From contig VZSF01011141.1 of assembly GCA_013398295.1 (NCBI GenBank), positions 89,679 through 153,678 on the forward strand: a stretch of DNA of 64,000 bases. Reading direction: 5' to 3'. The notes under the pieces were generated by a model, which saw only the letters and a program-made list of their open reading frames with translations, did not search any database and was not told where the DNA came from. Every line of letters starts with the position of its first letter. Positions within the stretch are counted from its first letter, which is position 1. This document shows, in pieces, positions 30,135-42,000 of the stretch. The translations under genes and the position numbers were made by a program. This DNA is from Chionis minor. Lineage: Eukaryota; Chordata; Aves; Charadriiformes; Chionididae.

Positions 30135-32451
30135 ATTAAATTCACTCGTGTATTCCCTTAACATTCATCACTTAAAATCTGTTCATCACAAGATTTGGAA
30201 ACTTAATGAAAAACAGCCTTTTCTGTTTAGTGCTTACTCCTGGGGGTAGTATGCTTCTTGTTCAGGGGAAGGTACAATTTCTGACAAGCTTTTAAGCTCT
30301 CCCAAAGTATACAGGTGCCAGCAGCTACACATAATCAGTATATTTAGTTGAAGGACAGCATTTAGAGGGAAGGTTTTGAACAGAAAGGGTTGCAGTTGCA
30401 TTACACCTCTCACTTCTGACAAAATTAGTGATATCCTATAGTTGATGAGTCCAATTCAGCTCGCAGCGGAAGGACACTCTACAAGTGTGACAGGAGAGGA
30501 GATGCCTGCCCAGGCTGTCTTCACAGAGATTTGCAGAATCAGTTTTGGGTGGAACTGGGGTAATGAGGCGACAAAGACAGGCTGCAAAAGTTCTTCAAAA
30601 ATGCAAGAAGATACTATCTAAATAGATACTTCTGCTCCCACCAAGGCTGTGCTGCAGCCTTGTCTCGATAACTGCACACATCAGTCCCTATTCCAGCAAA
30701 GCAGCCTCCTGTCAGCTGGATGGCAAAAGCCAATAGTAAAATCAAGGAGTGAAATCTCGCATACCTGTTTACCTAAGGATGGGACAAATTTTCTACATGA
30801 AATTTTCTGTAACTCCACATCTACAAACTTAAAAATTAAGAATATCTGAATAACCCTGGTGCAAAGAGAACATGAAATGGGGGAAGCCCACCATCTGTTC
30901 AGGCTGTTCAAGACACCCCACTTCACACTGGGTATTCCCCCTTAAAAACACCACACACGCACACCCCCTTTCTGCCAGACCTCACCAAAAGCCCAGAGAG
31001 CCTCTCATCAATTCTCCGTAAAGCTGAACCTGCCCTTCAACTGAACGTCCTTTTTCTTTCGGCTCTTCAGCAGGCAGTGGGGTAACTGCCCCGGGGCCAG
31101 CCTCCCCCAGCCAGCAGCTCTGGGCAGGAGGGGAGAACCCCAGAGTATCCTCCAGGGCCACCCACACACCTGGGAGCATGGTTTTGCTCCCTGGTGAGCT
31201 GCCATGGATGTCTCGGTGGTTCTCTGTCTTCCCCAGGACCATAACATATAAAAGGTATTTGGGAGGTGGGAACAAGCATGTAGCTATGGAGCTAGCCGAG
31301 TCTCCAGGAAGCAGGCGCTTGACCAGAGATGTGGGTTCCGAGGTGTGGGCAGTTAAAGGAGATTGGTTACACGCCACATTATAACAATCTTGTCACAGCT
31401 GAGTTTAATCTTTGAAAAGATTTCCCCTTCTTCCCCAGCCCAAACAGCCTCTCATTTTTTCCCAAAACATCAGAATAATTTCTTTAAAAGTTGACATTAC
31501 TTTTTGCACATAGCCCAGGAGGAAACAACACCTCTCTGGCTGTGGCAAGAAATTGTTAACAGCCCCGATAGTGTCCCAAACTGCCTGACAGGTGGACATT
31601 TTACATGGAAAATATGTTACATATGAGAGCAAAGGTAGCCTGACTCATTTAACTCCACACCAAAGGCACCGTCAAAACCAAACTGCCCACTGGAACCGGT
31701 GCCCCCATGGCATCCCTGGTGCTCCAGCTTCTGAAGGTGACAGTGATGCAGCTGTCAGATGGGGCCGGGACAGTGTCTTTTGTCAAATTTTCTTGTTAAG
31801 CAAACACCGACCAAGGGTGTATCATGCCTGCTCTACTTAAGGAAAAACTGTTTAGGAATTCTCCTTCCTGGAAATATTGTAAAAGCTACTAACTTTTCAC
31901 CTCTGCCTCCCCTCCCATGCTATCTGCAGGCATTAGTGTATTAAAACAAAAACAACCAAGACAAAACAGCAAGTAATGAAAGAGAGAGAGAGCACAAACA
32001 AGAAGCCTGCAGCACTGCCAAATTATACAACAGCAATTCCCAACGGGGATAGCTTGGGCAACTTGCCTCACTGAGGCCAGCGTGTATGCTGAGAGCACCC
32101 GGAGGCTCCTGCACCCGGACCAGGACCAGGATGGGGCAGGCAGCCCCGAAGGTAGCCCCACTGCAGTCCAGCCTCTGACTGTGGCTTCCACCAAAGCTAG
32201 TAGGGATGGAGTGACTCCTAGCAGCTCTCAAAATCAAGCCCTTGACTCAATATAATTGATCCAGTCTCAATTTTCCCACAAACAAATATCACGGGAGAGA
32301 GAGCGGCTTCCCTTTCATTTTTCTTGTTAAATAGCATGTGCATCTATGCCGTGAAAAATCCTGACTGCAAAGGGCTTCCATGGATTTTTTTCTTCTCTAC
32401 TATTTCTCACCACTACTTGCTCATAGTTTATGAGAACGAAGTGATGCTGTA

Positions 32452-32484
32452 TGTGTGTGTGTGTGTGTGTTTGTGCGTGTGTGT
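32452..32484. repeat. (TG)n microsatellite upstream of SLC2A12
   Basis: Nine TG units, a short interruption (TTTGTGCG), then more TG. It lies about 0.5 kb upstream of the SLC2A12 start codon, at the edge of the CpG-rich promoter region. Such tracts are length-polymorphic and can adopt Z-DNA. Confidence 0.92.
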
Positions 32485-32857
32485 TCTCGGTGCCCTAACT
32501 TTAGCCGTCGCAACAAACGCTTCAAATCCTCCCCTTCGGTGCGCCGTCCCTGTTGAAAACCTGTGCGCCGGAGCAGCGGAGAGAAGAGAGCACAGGAAGG
32601 AGAGAGACCCTCTAAGCTAATGGGTAAGGAATGTGCATCGCGCCGTGCGCGGACGTCTAATGTCTCCAACTATTTGTTAAAAGGCAAAAGCAATACTTCC
32701 GACAGACGGCCCTCCCCTCGCCTGCAATAGGCTCCCAAGAATAGCAACAGCCTGTGTCACCGCAAAGGGCAAAGCCTTCTGAAATAGCAGCAAAGTTGTT
32801 CGCAAACCACTTTTGTGGTTTGCCTTTGGTTTCAGCCAGCTGCAGCAACTTGTTGCC

Positions 32858-32914
32858 ATGAGGAAAACAACCTGCGCTTTCCTGGCCGGCCGGGGAAGGA
32901 CGGCTGCCCTCTGA
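32858..32914 (+). other. Short upstream ORF in the SLC2A12 leader
   Basis: ATG at 32858 in a reasonable context (G at -3) opens 18 codons ending in TGA at 32912-32914, which is 34 nt before the SLC2A12 ATG at 32949. If the transcript starts upstream, this ORF could lower translation of the main frame. Nothing suggests that the peptide itself has a function. Confidence 0.5.
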
Positions 32915-32948
32915 AGCGCTCCTGCCCCAAGGTGCGGAGAGGCTGGCA

Positions 32949-33072
32949 ATGGTACCTGGGCAGAGCACGGAGGACCTCGGCCAGCCGAGCCAGCTGATGC
33001 CAGCAGCGGAGGACGAGGAGAGCAGCCACCGCAGCCGCCACCGCCACCTCTGCGAGCTGCCAGCGGCAGCAG
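32949..33072 (+). CDS. SLC2A12: SLC2A12 exon 1 (cytoplasmic N-terminus)
   Basis: Encodes 41 residues plus one base: [16 protein letters not shown], an acidic EDEE, a basic HRSRHRH, then LPAAA. The ATG has G at -3 and G at +4 (strong context). The donor AG|GTAAAG leaves a single G that joins GC at exon 2 to make glycine 42. Only MVP and the GCG junction match human clearly; the rest has diverged. The human N-terminal dileucine (SLLNQ) has no counterpart. Identification rests on phase, CpG setting and the MVP start, so it is strong but not proven by transcript. Confidence 0.85.
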
Positions 33073-36000
33073 GTAAAGCGTCAGGATGCGAATGCCGGCG
33101 GGGAGCCACCAGCCGCCTGCCTGCCTCCCTCCCCTCACTCGGGGCTGGGGGGAAACAGCCCCACGAAGCCCAGGGGCTCTTGGGGAACACCCCCACCCTT
33201 CCGAAAAGCGCGAGAGGGGAAGGCGGGAGTGGGGAAGGGAAACGCCGGCTTAGGTTTTGAATGAAGGTTTATGCGGTGCTTTTTCCCAAAAGGCCTCGGT
33301 CCTACTGTCCGTGCATGTGCTGTCTGTCGTGTAAATCCATTTCCTTTATGACGGTCGGTCACCTGAAAAATCGGAGAGGCCGCTGCCGTCTAGGATAACA
33401 ATGGTGCTCCGGTCCCCGCGCGCTCGGGAGCAATTCAGCCCTTTTCGCGGAAGCACTGCACCTGCTGAGGCAGGGGGAAAGGACAGGGTGGGGGGGACGG
33501 GGACTCCCTCCTGTCTTTTCTGCCCTAGCATTTCATGAAGAAAGAGGGTTTCTGCGCTAACACCCTGACAAATCAACTGTATGATTCCTCCTGCAAAGAT
33601 ACTTGAGTGTTGAAGCTGAGTTTCATAGCTCCTCACCTTTGCTGTCCTACCCAGCCAGTTTTTCAAAGTTACAGCGTGGTTTTGCATCTTGAGTCTCTTT
33701 CACTGATGATAAGGTCAAGGGGAAAATGACCCACGAGCGTGACATTTCTTACCCACGAGACAGGTTTACCCAAACAGGAAAGCACGACTGTAAACCAGAA
33801 ATGACTACGTCCCGAGCAGCTTTTGTTCACTTAAAAATGAATGAACTGACTAGCCCATGAATCTTCAGATGCCACGGGCACAAATGCTTTGTTGGAGCGT
33901 AACAGTGATCAGTCCAGCAACATCTACTGCTATCTGGAAGCAGAGGAAGCGGAGGTTAATCAAGAACAGAGAGGCAGCCGGTGTACAGACATATTTAACA
34001 TTACCTTAGGGTATGGGGGGAGAACGCAGATGGTGATAGGATAGCGTTGTCAAAGGGAAGCACAACAGTTAAAATAAACAGGCAGCGAAGTCAGTGTAGC
34101 ACAAGGGCTACAGTTAGAAGAGTACATGCAAATTACACACTTGGCCTCACCCTCAGAAATTAAAGCAGTAACCTGAGGAATTTATAATTACCTAGCTAGA
34201 AATTAAAAGAACTTGTCGATTCTTACTGGAAAAGAACAAAACAAACCCCAAATCCCACTTCATGTAACGAAGGGCCAGACTGCCTGTTGATGTAATGAAA
34301 ATACACGGCAGAGCACTAAGAGGGACAGAGAGATGGCCAGGGTGGGTCTGTCCAGGATCCGCGTTCCCTGTCTTTCCATCAGTGCCAGCAGGCCTTTGTT
34401 CATGAAATTCGAATATTACGCACGCAATACATTCATCGGGCTTACGCTGTACAAAGTATGCAATGCTTCCCACCCTGGCAGGAATTTAGATGTGTTAAAA
34501 TGTGTGATACGTTAGCTTTCTTCTGCCTTCTTTTTTAGTTCAACTTACAAAATATTTGGTTCGGGTTTGCCTTTCGCATTTGGGTGGGAGAAGTCACATT
34601 TGTCAAGTGGCCATGATCCCACATGGCCCCAACAGTATTTCTGGGTAAATTTAATGTTTTCTGAGATTTTCCAGCCCTGCTTGTGACATAACTTTGTTGC
34701 AAAGTCACCATTTGTTTCATCCTGTAGGGTCTTGTTGGGTAACCGTTTTAGATCCTATGCCAGCCTTCTGGATGGACAGTTAAATCACATGCATCCCTGC
34801 TAACAGGAGAAATGCACATCTTGAGCAGCTACTGGATGTAAAGAAACCTCAGCCATTAGAACAGATCAAGAGGGTAACATATATCTCTTTACACCAGACC
34901 ACTGGATGAGACAGAAAAGATGACTGTGACAGTGCAGCAAAGATCATGATGGCATAAAAATGGGATAATCACCTTTTACGAGAAGCAAAATCATGATTTA
35001 ATTAAGCAGCAATTCCTAACGCATGGCATTAAATATTTATCCTATAAAGCCATGTGATCCATATGCTATACACTTCCGCAAAATGCTCCTCTAAAGACAA
35101 TTTGGGGAACTTTAAACACTTACCTTCCTGCAAAGGCAGAATTTTGTACGTCAGAAACCACTCAGATGGAGAAGAAATATGCTGTTAAACATAGTTGAAA
35201 ATCTGCAGATACAGATGATGTAGTTTTAAGATTTATCATGGGAAAGAGTAGATGCCTTGTTCTCTTGAAAGAGGGAGATTCCATGCTGTGGATTCATATC
35301 TCTGCAATGCATTCAACCCATCATGATTTTCTAACCTCTGTTTATTAACCAAGGGTTGACAGAGCTTGATCTCACCTTCCAAATGTCTAAATAGATTAAA
35401 GAATACCCAAGGATTTAAAGCACATGTATTTGAGCTTCCAGTAAAATACTTTCCTTCCCTCCCAAATTGAGACATTTCTCACCTCAGATTAAATCAAAGA
35501 CAACAGAAGAAAGCACCATGTTGGAAGAGACTGTTGAGCCCCCTCCTGTCAAAACAGGTCACATAACTCCTCCCTCCCCCGCCCCCCACCTCCATCCCAC
35601 TAGTTTTCTGTATGCACACTGCATGTTCTCTTGGGAGAATGGAAAGAAAAACTACATCATAAAAATCCATGTCTGGACTAACGTGGAGCGTGGTACTGCC
35701 AAGGTGAGCTGGAAAGGGCTCCCAGGCACCTTCCCCTCCACATGAAACGAGGGAAGAGTGGTGTTTCCCAGCTTGGGCTGCTTGCAGATCTTCCCTGGCA
35801 CGGATCATTTATCAGTAATGCCAATAAAATACATGCACAGACCAAATATTTTGCCTTTGGAAGGACTGTATTTTCCCAAATATGTGCTTGAAAATAAGTA
35901 AAGGGGCACACCCTCACTACTTGGCCCCATCCAGTCTCATCAGCAGTGCACTGTGCTATACTACAACTGCACTTGGTCTCCTTTTCAGGAACCAAGCATA

Positions 36001-39000
36001 AACATTTCCAGCAAATGTTTTTAAATATAAGTTTGTTTGCCAAGTAGTGCTGCTTTTGACCTGAGTAACAGTTGTGAGAAACCACTTTGTTTACATGGGG
36101 AAACTAGAGAATAGACTTTCCAATCACTTGTCACATAGCAGCCACACACTCGTTAGCCATGCTGTTCGTTGCAGGCAGAAGGAGAAATTTCTCTGAAAGA
36201 CATCATTAAAATATTTTATTCCCCTGGGCTGCACGCTGCCATGTATTTTGTGGGTATATCATAAAAATAAGAGGAATACACATTTTAAGAAACTTTTTTT
36301 TTTTTTTTCCAAAAAAAGGAATGCCTAAGAACTGCCAGCAACATCATTAAAAGTGACAGTTAAAAGGCTTGCGAGTACAACTACTGCTTTATCTGGAAAT
36401 GTTAAAGCAAAACATATGCTGAAGTCAGAGGGAATTTTGTCTGGAGGAAAACCATGAAGGAAAACCGAGCAGAGATTTTAGGGTTTAACTCAGCGGTCAG
36501 TTCTGAGCAGGCAAGTCTAGGTACACCAGTGACAACACAACTTCATAGTGATATAAGCATGTTTCTTGGCAGAATAGCGTCTGTGAGGGACAAGAGACAC
36601 CGAGTTAACTGCTGAGTTTGCTGCTGCTAATGCAGAAAGATAATGTGTCCCCCTCTGCATCACATCAGAACCTATCTGCTTCTCATTCAGGGGTCTGCTT
36701 TAGTTACAGCCCTCCGCTATTTCTATACAACTGTCATGTGTCATTGGACACATGAACCAGTTGACTCAGTAAAAACGAACCAAAGAAAGATTAAGACTTT
36801 GGTCAAGCTGCTGTACTTGAAGAAGCAAGAAATATACGGGCTTGAGTGCTTCCCTAGCAACTTCCCAGGTGCTCAAGCTCTACACCCAGCTTGTACAGCC
36901 TCTCAGATTAAAAATAAATAAGCACCTTGGTTGCTCTGAGCCGAGGACCACAGGCTGAGGAGACCACAGTCTGGATTGTAAAGCACAGTGCTGATGGTGG
37001 ACTCTGTCAAGATATTTGGCTTGGCACTGTCATTTTGAATCAGAAATCAGAACCATACTAAACTGACAGTCGCACATTTAGAGAATTAAAAACTGTGCAG
37101 AACACAGACCTCAGAATACCAAAAGGAGATACTGGCCACACTGCTGTGTTTCTGCTGCAGAGCCTTAAACTCAGTTTTTGTCCCTCTGTTACTTAACATT
37201 TTTCTCAAATGCCTGGAAAAAGATAATAAAACATGATTTGCGGGTGATAAAGGTGATGAGTGATTAGTAAACGGTGTATGTCACTGGCTCAATGCAATTC
37301 AGATGGCTTGGCTTGCTGAATGTTCTGTCTGGGGTTCCTCTCTGCTAACTTTAGACATCTGCATCTAAGCAAGCCGCAGAGATTCCTTTTATAGGCAGTG
37401 GAGAGAAATAGGCATCTGACCTACTTCAGACATCTAGAAGTGACTATTTTTGCCAATTTTTCGCAAGTGGTTACAGAAGAAAACTAGAGATGCTGTAGCT
37501 CTCTCACAGTTAGGTAAGTTGAACCCATCCTGTGTGTTTTAATACAGGCAAACGTAAAGTGATTTGCATTCCTAGCTGGGATGCAAGAAGGCAGGCCATA
37601 TTTAAAGGAAAGGCAGTGCCTTGGAAAGAACCCAGTCAGAAAAGAAGTTGGTTGTCCCGGAGGATAACCAGCAGAAGATGAGCTCCTGTATGCAGCTGTG
37701 AATCTTTAGATGAGTAGAGAGGGAAATGTCCACATGGAGCGGGGCAATTATCTCAAGTTCCTATCTGCCCCTGTGCAACTACTGCAGGAGCACTGAGTCT
37801 GGCTGACAAGTTATTGAAGAAGTTGATAATCTGGACAGAACTCAGAGAACAGGGCTTTGAATACTTCAGGGACTGGTAAACTTGTAAAGTCTCACCAGCT
37901 AAGTAGCTTATGAAGGAAAGGTCTGTGAGATGACTTGATGACGGGGTATAATTTTGTACTCAGTGAACACAGCTAAGCGCAGGCAAATGGAGAATGGCAT
38001 CCAATGGTTGGAAGCTGAAATTGAAGAAATTAAGTCTAGAAATAATTTACTGATAATTTACAGCCATTGGGAATAATAACCATTGGGAAACCTTTTGATT
38101 TAAAGACACTGGCTTTCAACCACTAGCAGTTTTTGAATCAAAGCTGAATATTTTAAATGGCCTAGTTCGAATAAAATGTCATTTATACATGTCTGAAGAG
38201 TTACATTGTGCTGTTCATGAGTGTTAGACTGGATGACCACAATGGTCTCTTTTTGCTTCATAATATATAAATTAAAACAAAATCTTAGGTTAAAACTGCA
38301 TGTCTCAATGACATAACAGCGATATCCAAGAAAGCACAAATATCAGCACTGAGCATTAGTTTGGGCAGAGCACTATGCTCAAATTAGCAGTGTAGCTTCT
38401 GATACCCAAGCTCATTCATTCAGCACAACACTGTGTTGTTTATCAGCCCTGGTTTCCAGACAGGATTCCTTGGAAGGGTCTGTTTTCCAGATCTAGTAAC
38501 ACACAGCAAGCAGGCAAGCCAAAAGTATAAAGGGGAGTGAGAAATCAGGTTTTGCAATGATAAAATGTTTGTTGCATGCATGCATTGGAGGATGGAGCAC
38601 ATGTAGCACAAAACAACTTAACTGGAGTCCTCCACTGAAGTGCTGTTCAGTGCGTGAAGGAAACAGAGCAGGACCTTGCCCTGACCCATGCACTAACCTC
38701 TCTTTAAAATAAGTGCAATCATCTCAGATACTGCAGACATAAAGGAAGAAAAAGCTTTAGACTAAATACAGACACGGACAACAACAATGTAAAAAAAGAT
38801 TGTTCTATCACTGGAGCATTTTGCAAAATTGTTTCTGACATTTTATTCAGGCTGTCCCGCCTCCATCACAATAAATCTACCAACCACCCCTACCTTCTGA
38901 AAGACTTCTCTCCCATTTCCCCTATACCCTTACGATCCATCGTAACAAAACCAATGCCTTGTGTATGCCTGGTTCAACAGCCACCCCATCCCAGAGGCAA

Positions 39001-42000
39001 ATGGAGAATGGGATCCAGGGGCACGCTGGGTGCACTCAGTAGCTCAGGGCTGCTGCCGTTTGGCTTCTGCGTGGCTCAAAGGGAGCAAACCCAGAGCCAG
39101 GTAGGAGAACTAATAGGTGATACACATCTTAATAGACTTAATGGGCTTACGCATCTCCCCCTGATGCTGAAGGAACAGCTTGTATTCTCGCAGCTATGCT
39201 CTGCTACCTGCCAAGGTAACCTGGCTTCCTGTGGAGCGGCTGCAGGGAGTGATGGTGGGCTCACGCCAGGAATTGTTAGGAAAGCCCAAGGTGGCGTGGG
39301 GCACAACCATGCCAGGGACCATGCCGGCAGTTTAGTAGGATACGTGGTCACGTGCCGGGGCCCGGGCCTGGCCTCTGGCACTGTTTATTTTAGTAGTGCA
39401 GATGTACTGCTAGGGCTGCCCTCCTCCTCTCTTCTCACGATCTGCTTTAGAAATGTAATATCCTCTGTCAAGTGGGACTGATCCTCGCCAATGTGCTCAA
39501 ATGTTACTGGCATGGAACTCCAGGCAGTCAGCGTGATCAAAGAGCCTCCATGCCTTAGAAAAATAAGCTAAAAATAAACAAAGCCTATGTATAATTTTCA
39601 ATTACAGCATATATCACTTTCCCGCCAAGCTGGAAAGTACTTTTTCCAGGAGAATTAACTGAAATACGGACTCTATTTTGCTGCAAAAGCTACCTCTCCT
39701 CAGACACGTCCTATCTCTCCAACTAACTGGAAAATCAGAAGTCAATTTACTCTTTTCTTAGTTGTGTCGCAGCCAACATCATGATGAGAGGAAAATCATG
39801 CTGGGAGAAAGAACAAGACCAACAATAACAAACTGATATATTCCTCAAGGTTTAGGGTGCAAAAGGCTTCACAGTTAGCAGAATACGATCAGCTAAATCT
39901 ATCTTGTAACAATAAACAATGAGTCACAGTTGTGTTATATGAGTTTGGTTTAAAGTGGATGTTCAAAGGCATATAATCTGCATTTGGTTTATGTTTTCAC
40001 CACCTGTTTTTTATTCCTGACATTGTGGCTGTCATAAGCTATGCAAAATCTTTGATCCTGATATTCCAAAGAATTTGAGATTAATGATGAAGAAAGCCCA
40101 GAAAGTTCATGAATTTGTACCTCAAAGATTGGTTTCCCTAGAATATCCCAGCTCTCTGGATCAGCCTGGTGCTCAGTGGATTAGCTTCCATTTGGCAAAA
40201 TAAAAACACTGGTACCAGCAGCCTTCATGACATCCTCAGTTGAAGCAAAGGAGTTTGTAAGTGGCGAGGGAAAACTTAACTTGTTACTTATTCAAGTAAA
40301 GGTTGAAGCTATTTGGCTGGGAAATTACTGCTTTCCTTGCCTATGGTACACTAGCCAGGTTGAGAAGACTTCCTCAATTCTGTACAGGAAAAACACTGAG
40401 AACATCTCAAGGCAAAAATTGCTTTCTCACCAAAAGGTTGTATTGTCAGTGTTGCCTTTTGCAACGATATTCTGAGGCAGAAGGTTTGATTATTTAGGGA
40501 CTGATCAAAACCTTATTGACTTCTGATCATGAAGATAAGGAACCCAAAAGCATTGAAATCAAAGAGGATTTTATATGAATTAAAATATTTTTTTCTTTTT
40601 TTCTTTTCAAAAACAGTGATTTATGTTACCACTGCTGCTGGGTTTGCATGCACCTAATCGCTTTGCCTAAAAGTTACAAAAAGATTTTTTGGACTAGTAT
40701 ATCAAATAAAGTTTTTATTAGTTGTCAGAATGTTGCAGAAGTCACACTTTCAAGTTTTTGTGTTTTTTCTCTTATTTCAGGCTGCGGAACATTTACTTTT
40801 CTATCTTCTGCCATTGCTGCTGTAAGTGGACTTCTGATGGGTTATGAGTTGGGCCTTATCTCTGGAGCTGTTCTTCAGATGAGCAGCATATTAGCACTGT
40901 CTTGCAAAGAGCAGGAAATCGTTGTAAGTTCCCTGCTTTTTGGGGCCTTATTTGCATCCCTTACTGGTGGATTCCTGATAGACCGATTTGGAAGGAGACT
41001 TGCTATTATTATTGCATCTTCTTTACTTATTTTGGGGAGTCTGATTTTACTGCCCTATGAATCATATGGGATACTTATTGTGGGACGGATTGCCATAGGT
41101 ATTTCCATATCATTATCATCAATTGCAACATGTGTGTATATTGCTGAGATTGCCCCACAGCACAGAAGAGGTCTCCTCGTATCATTAAATGAACTTATGA
41201 TCGTGATAGGCATTCTCTTTGCCTATATTTCTAATTATGCATTTGCCAGCGTATCTCATGGCTGGAAGTATATGTTTGGCCTTGTGATTCCATTAGGTGC
41301 TTTGCAGGCTATTGCCATGTATTTCCTTCCACCAAGTCCTCGCTTTCTTGTCATGAAAAATAATGATGAAGCTGCAAGAAAAGTACTGGAGAGACTACGG
41401 GAAACATCAGATGCTACTAAAGAACTTACTGTGATCAAGTCTTCCCTAAAGGATGAACATCAGTATAGTTTCTTGGACCTGTTTCGTTCAAAAAACAACA
41501 TGAGGGCCCGAATGTTGGTAGGACTCACTCTAGTCTTTTTTGTGCAAACAACTGGGCAACCCAACATTTTATTTTATGCATCAACTGTTTTGAAGTCAGT
41601 TGGGTTCCAGAGCAATGAAGCTGCCAGCTTGGCTTCTACTGGAGTTGGAGTGGTTAAAGTGGTCAGCACAGTTCCAGCCACGGTTTTTGTGGATCAAGTT
41701 GGAAGTAAAACTTTTCTGTGTATTGGCTCTTCTGTTATGGCAGTATCCTTGGTCACCATGGGCTTAGTGAACCGTAACATACATGTGAATTTCACTGGCG
41801 TCTGCAGAAGCCAATCTCCAGAGGATTCCTTTCTCCAGAGACCGGGAAACCTCACTGGTGTCACCAATGGGAGTCTCAAGGACCTCTTTGCTAGCATGGC
41901 TTCACCAGAAAGATTGTCATTTGATGCACAGAGAAGCCCAGGTGTTGCCAGGACAGCAGAACTGAACAGGACTGCCCTGACAGGAGGCAAAAGCACGACA

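Larger units (their letters stand above)
21301..32440. other. Intergenic DNA upstream of SLC2A12
   Basis: No credible gene. GC content rises at 22.1-22.7 kb and again at 28.7-29.3 kb, but CpG density is far lower than in the island at 8.9-9.5 kb. Simple repeats include TC/T-rich DNA at 25239-25281 and an A/GAAA tract at 30107-30134. A GA run lies near 31981-31992. Open frames up to 212 residues occur but are compositionally biased and unrecognised. Confidence 0.55.
32500..33450 (+). promoter_or_regulatory. SLC2A12: CpG-rich promoter region of SLC2A12
   Basis: GC-rich, CpG-containing DNA (for example GGCCGGCCGGGGAAGGACGG at 32884) surrounds the first coding exon and extends about 0.4 kb into intron 1. 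No TATA box is evident at a defined distance, so the transcription start cannot be placed. Position and composition fit a CpG-island promoter. Confidence 0.7.

Noticed and set aside
40648..40780. Upstream extension of the long SLC2A12 exon 2 reading frame (44 extra codons with its own ATG)
   Set aside because: It ends at a perfect CTTATTTCAG acceptor, has no similarity to GLUT N-termini, and exon 1 at 32949-33072 supplies the correct phase and an MVP start.
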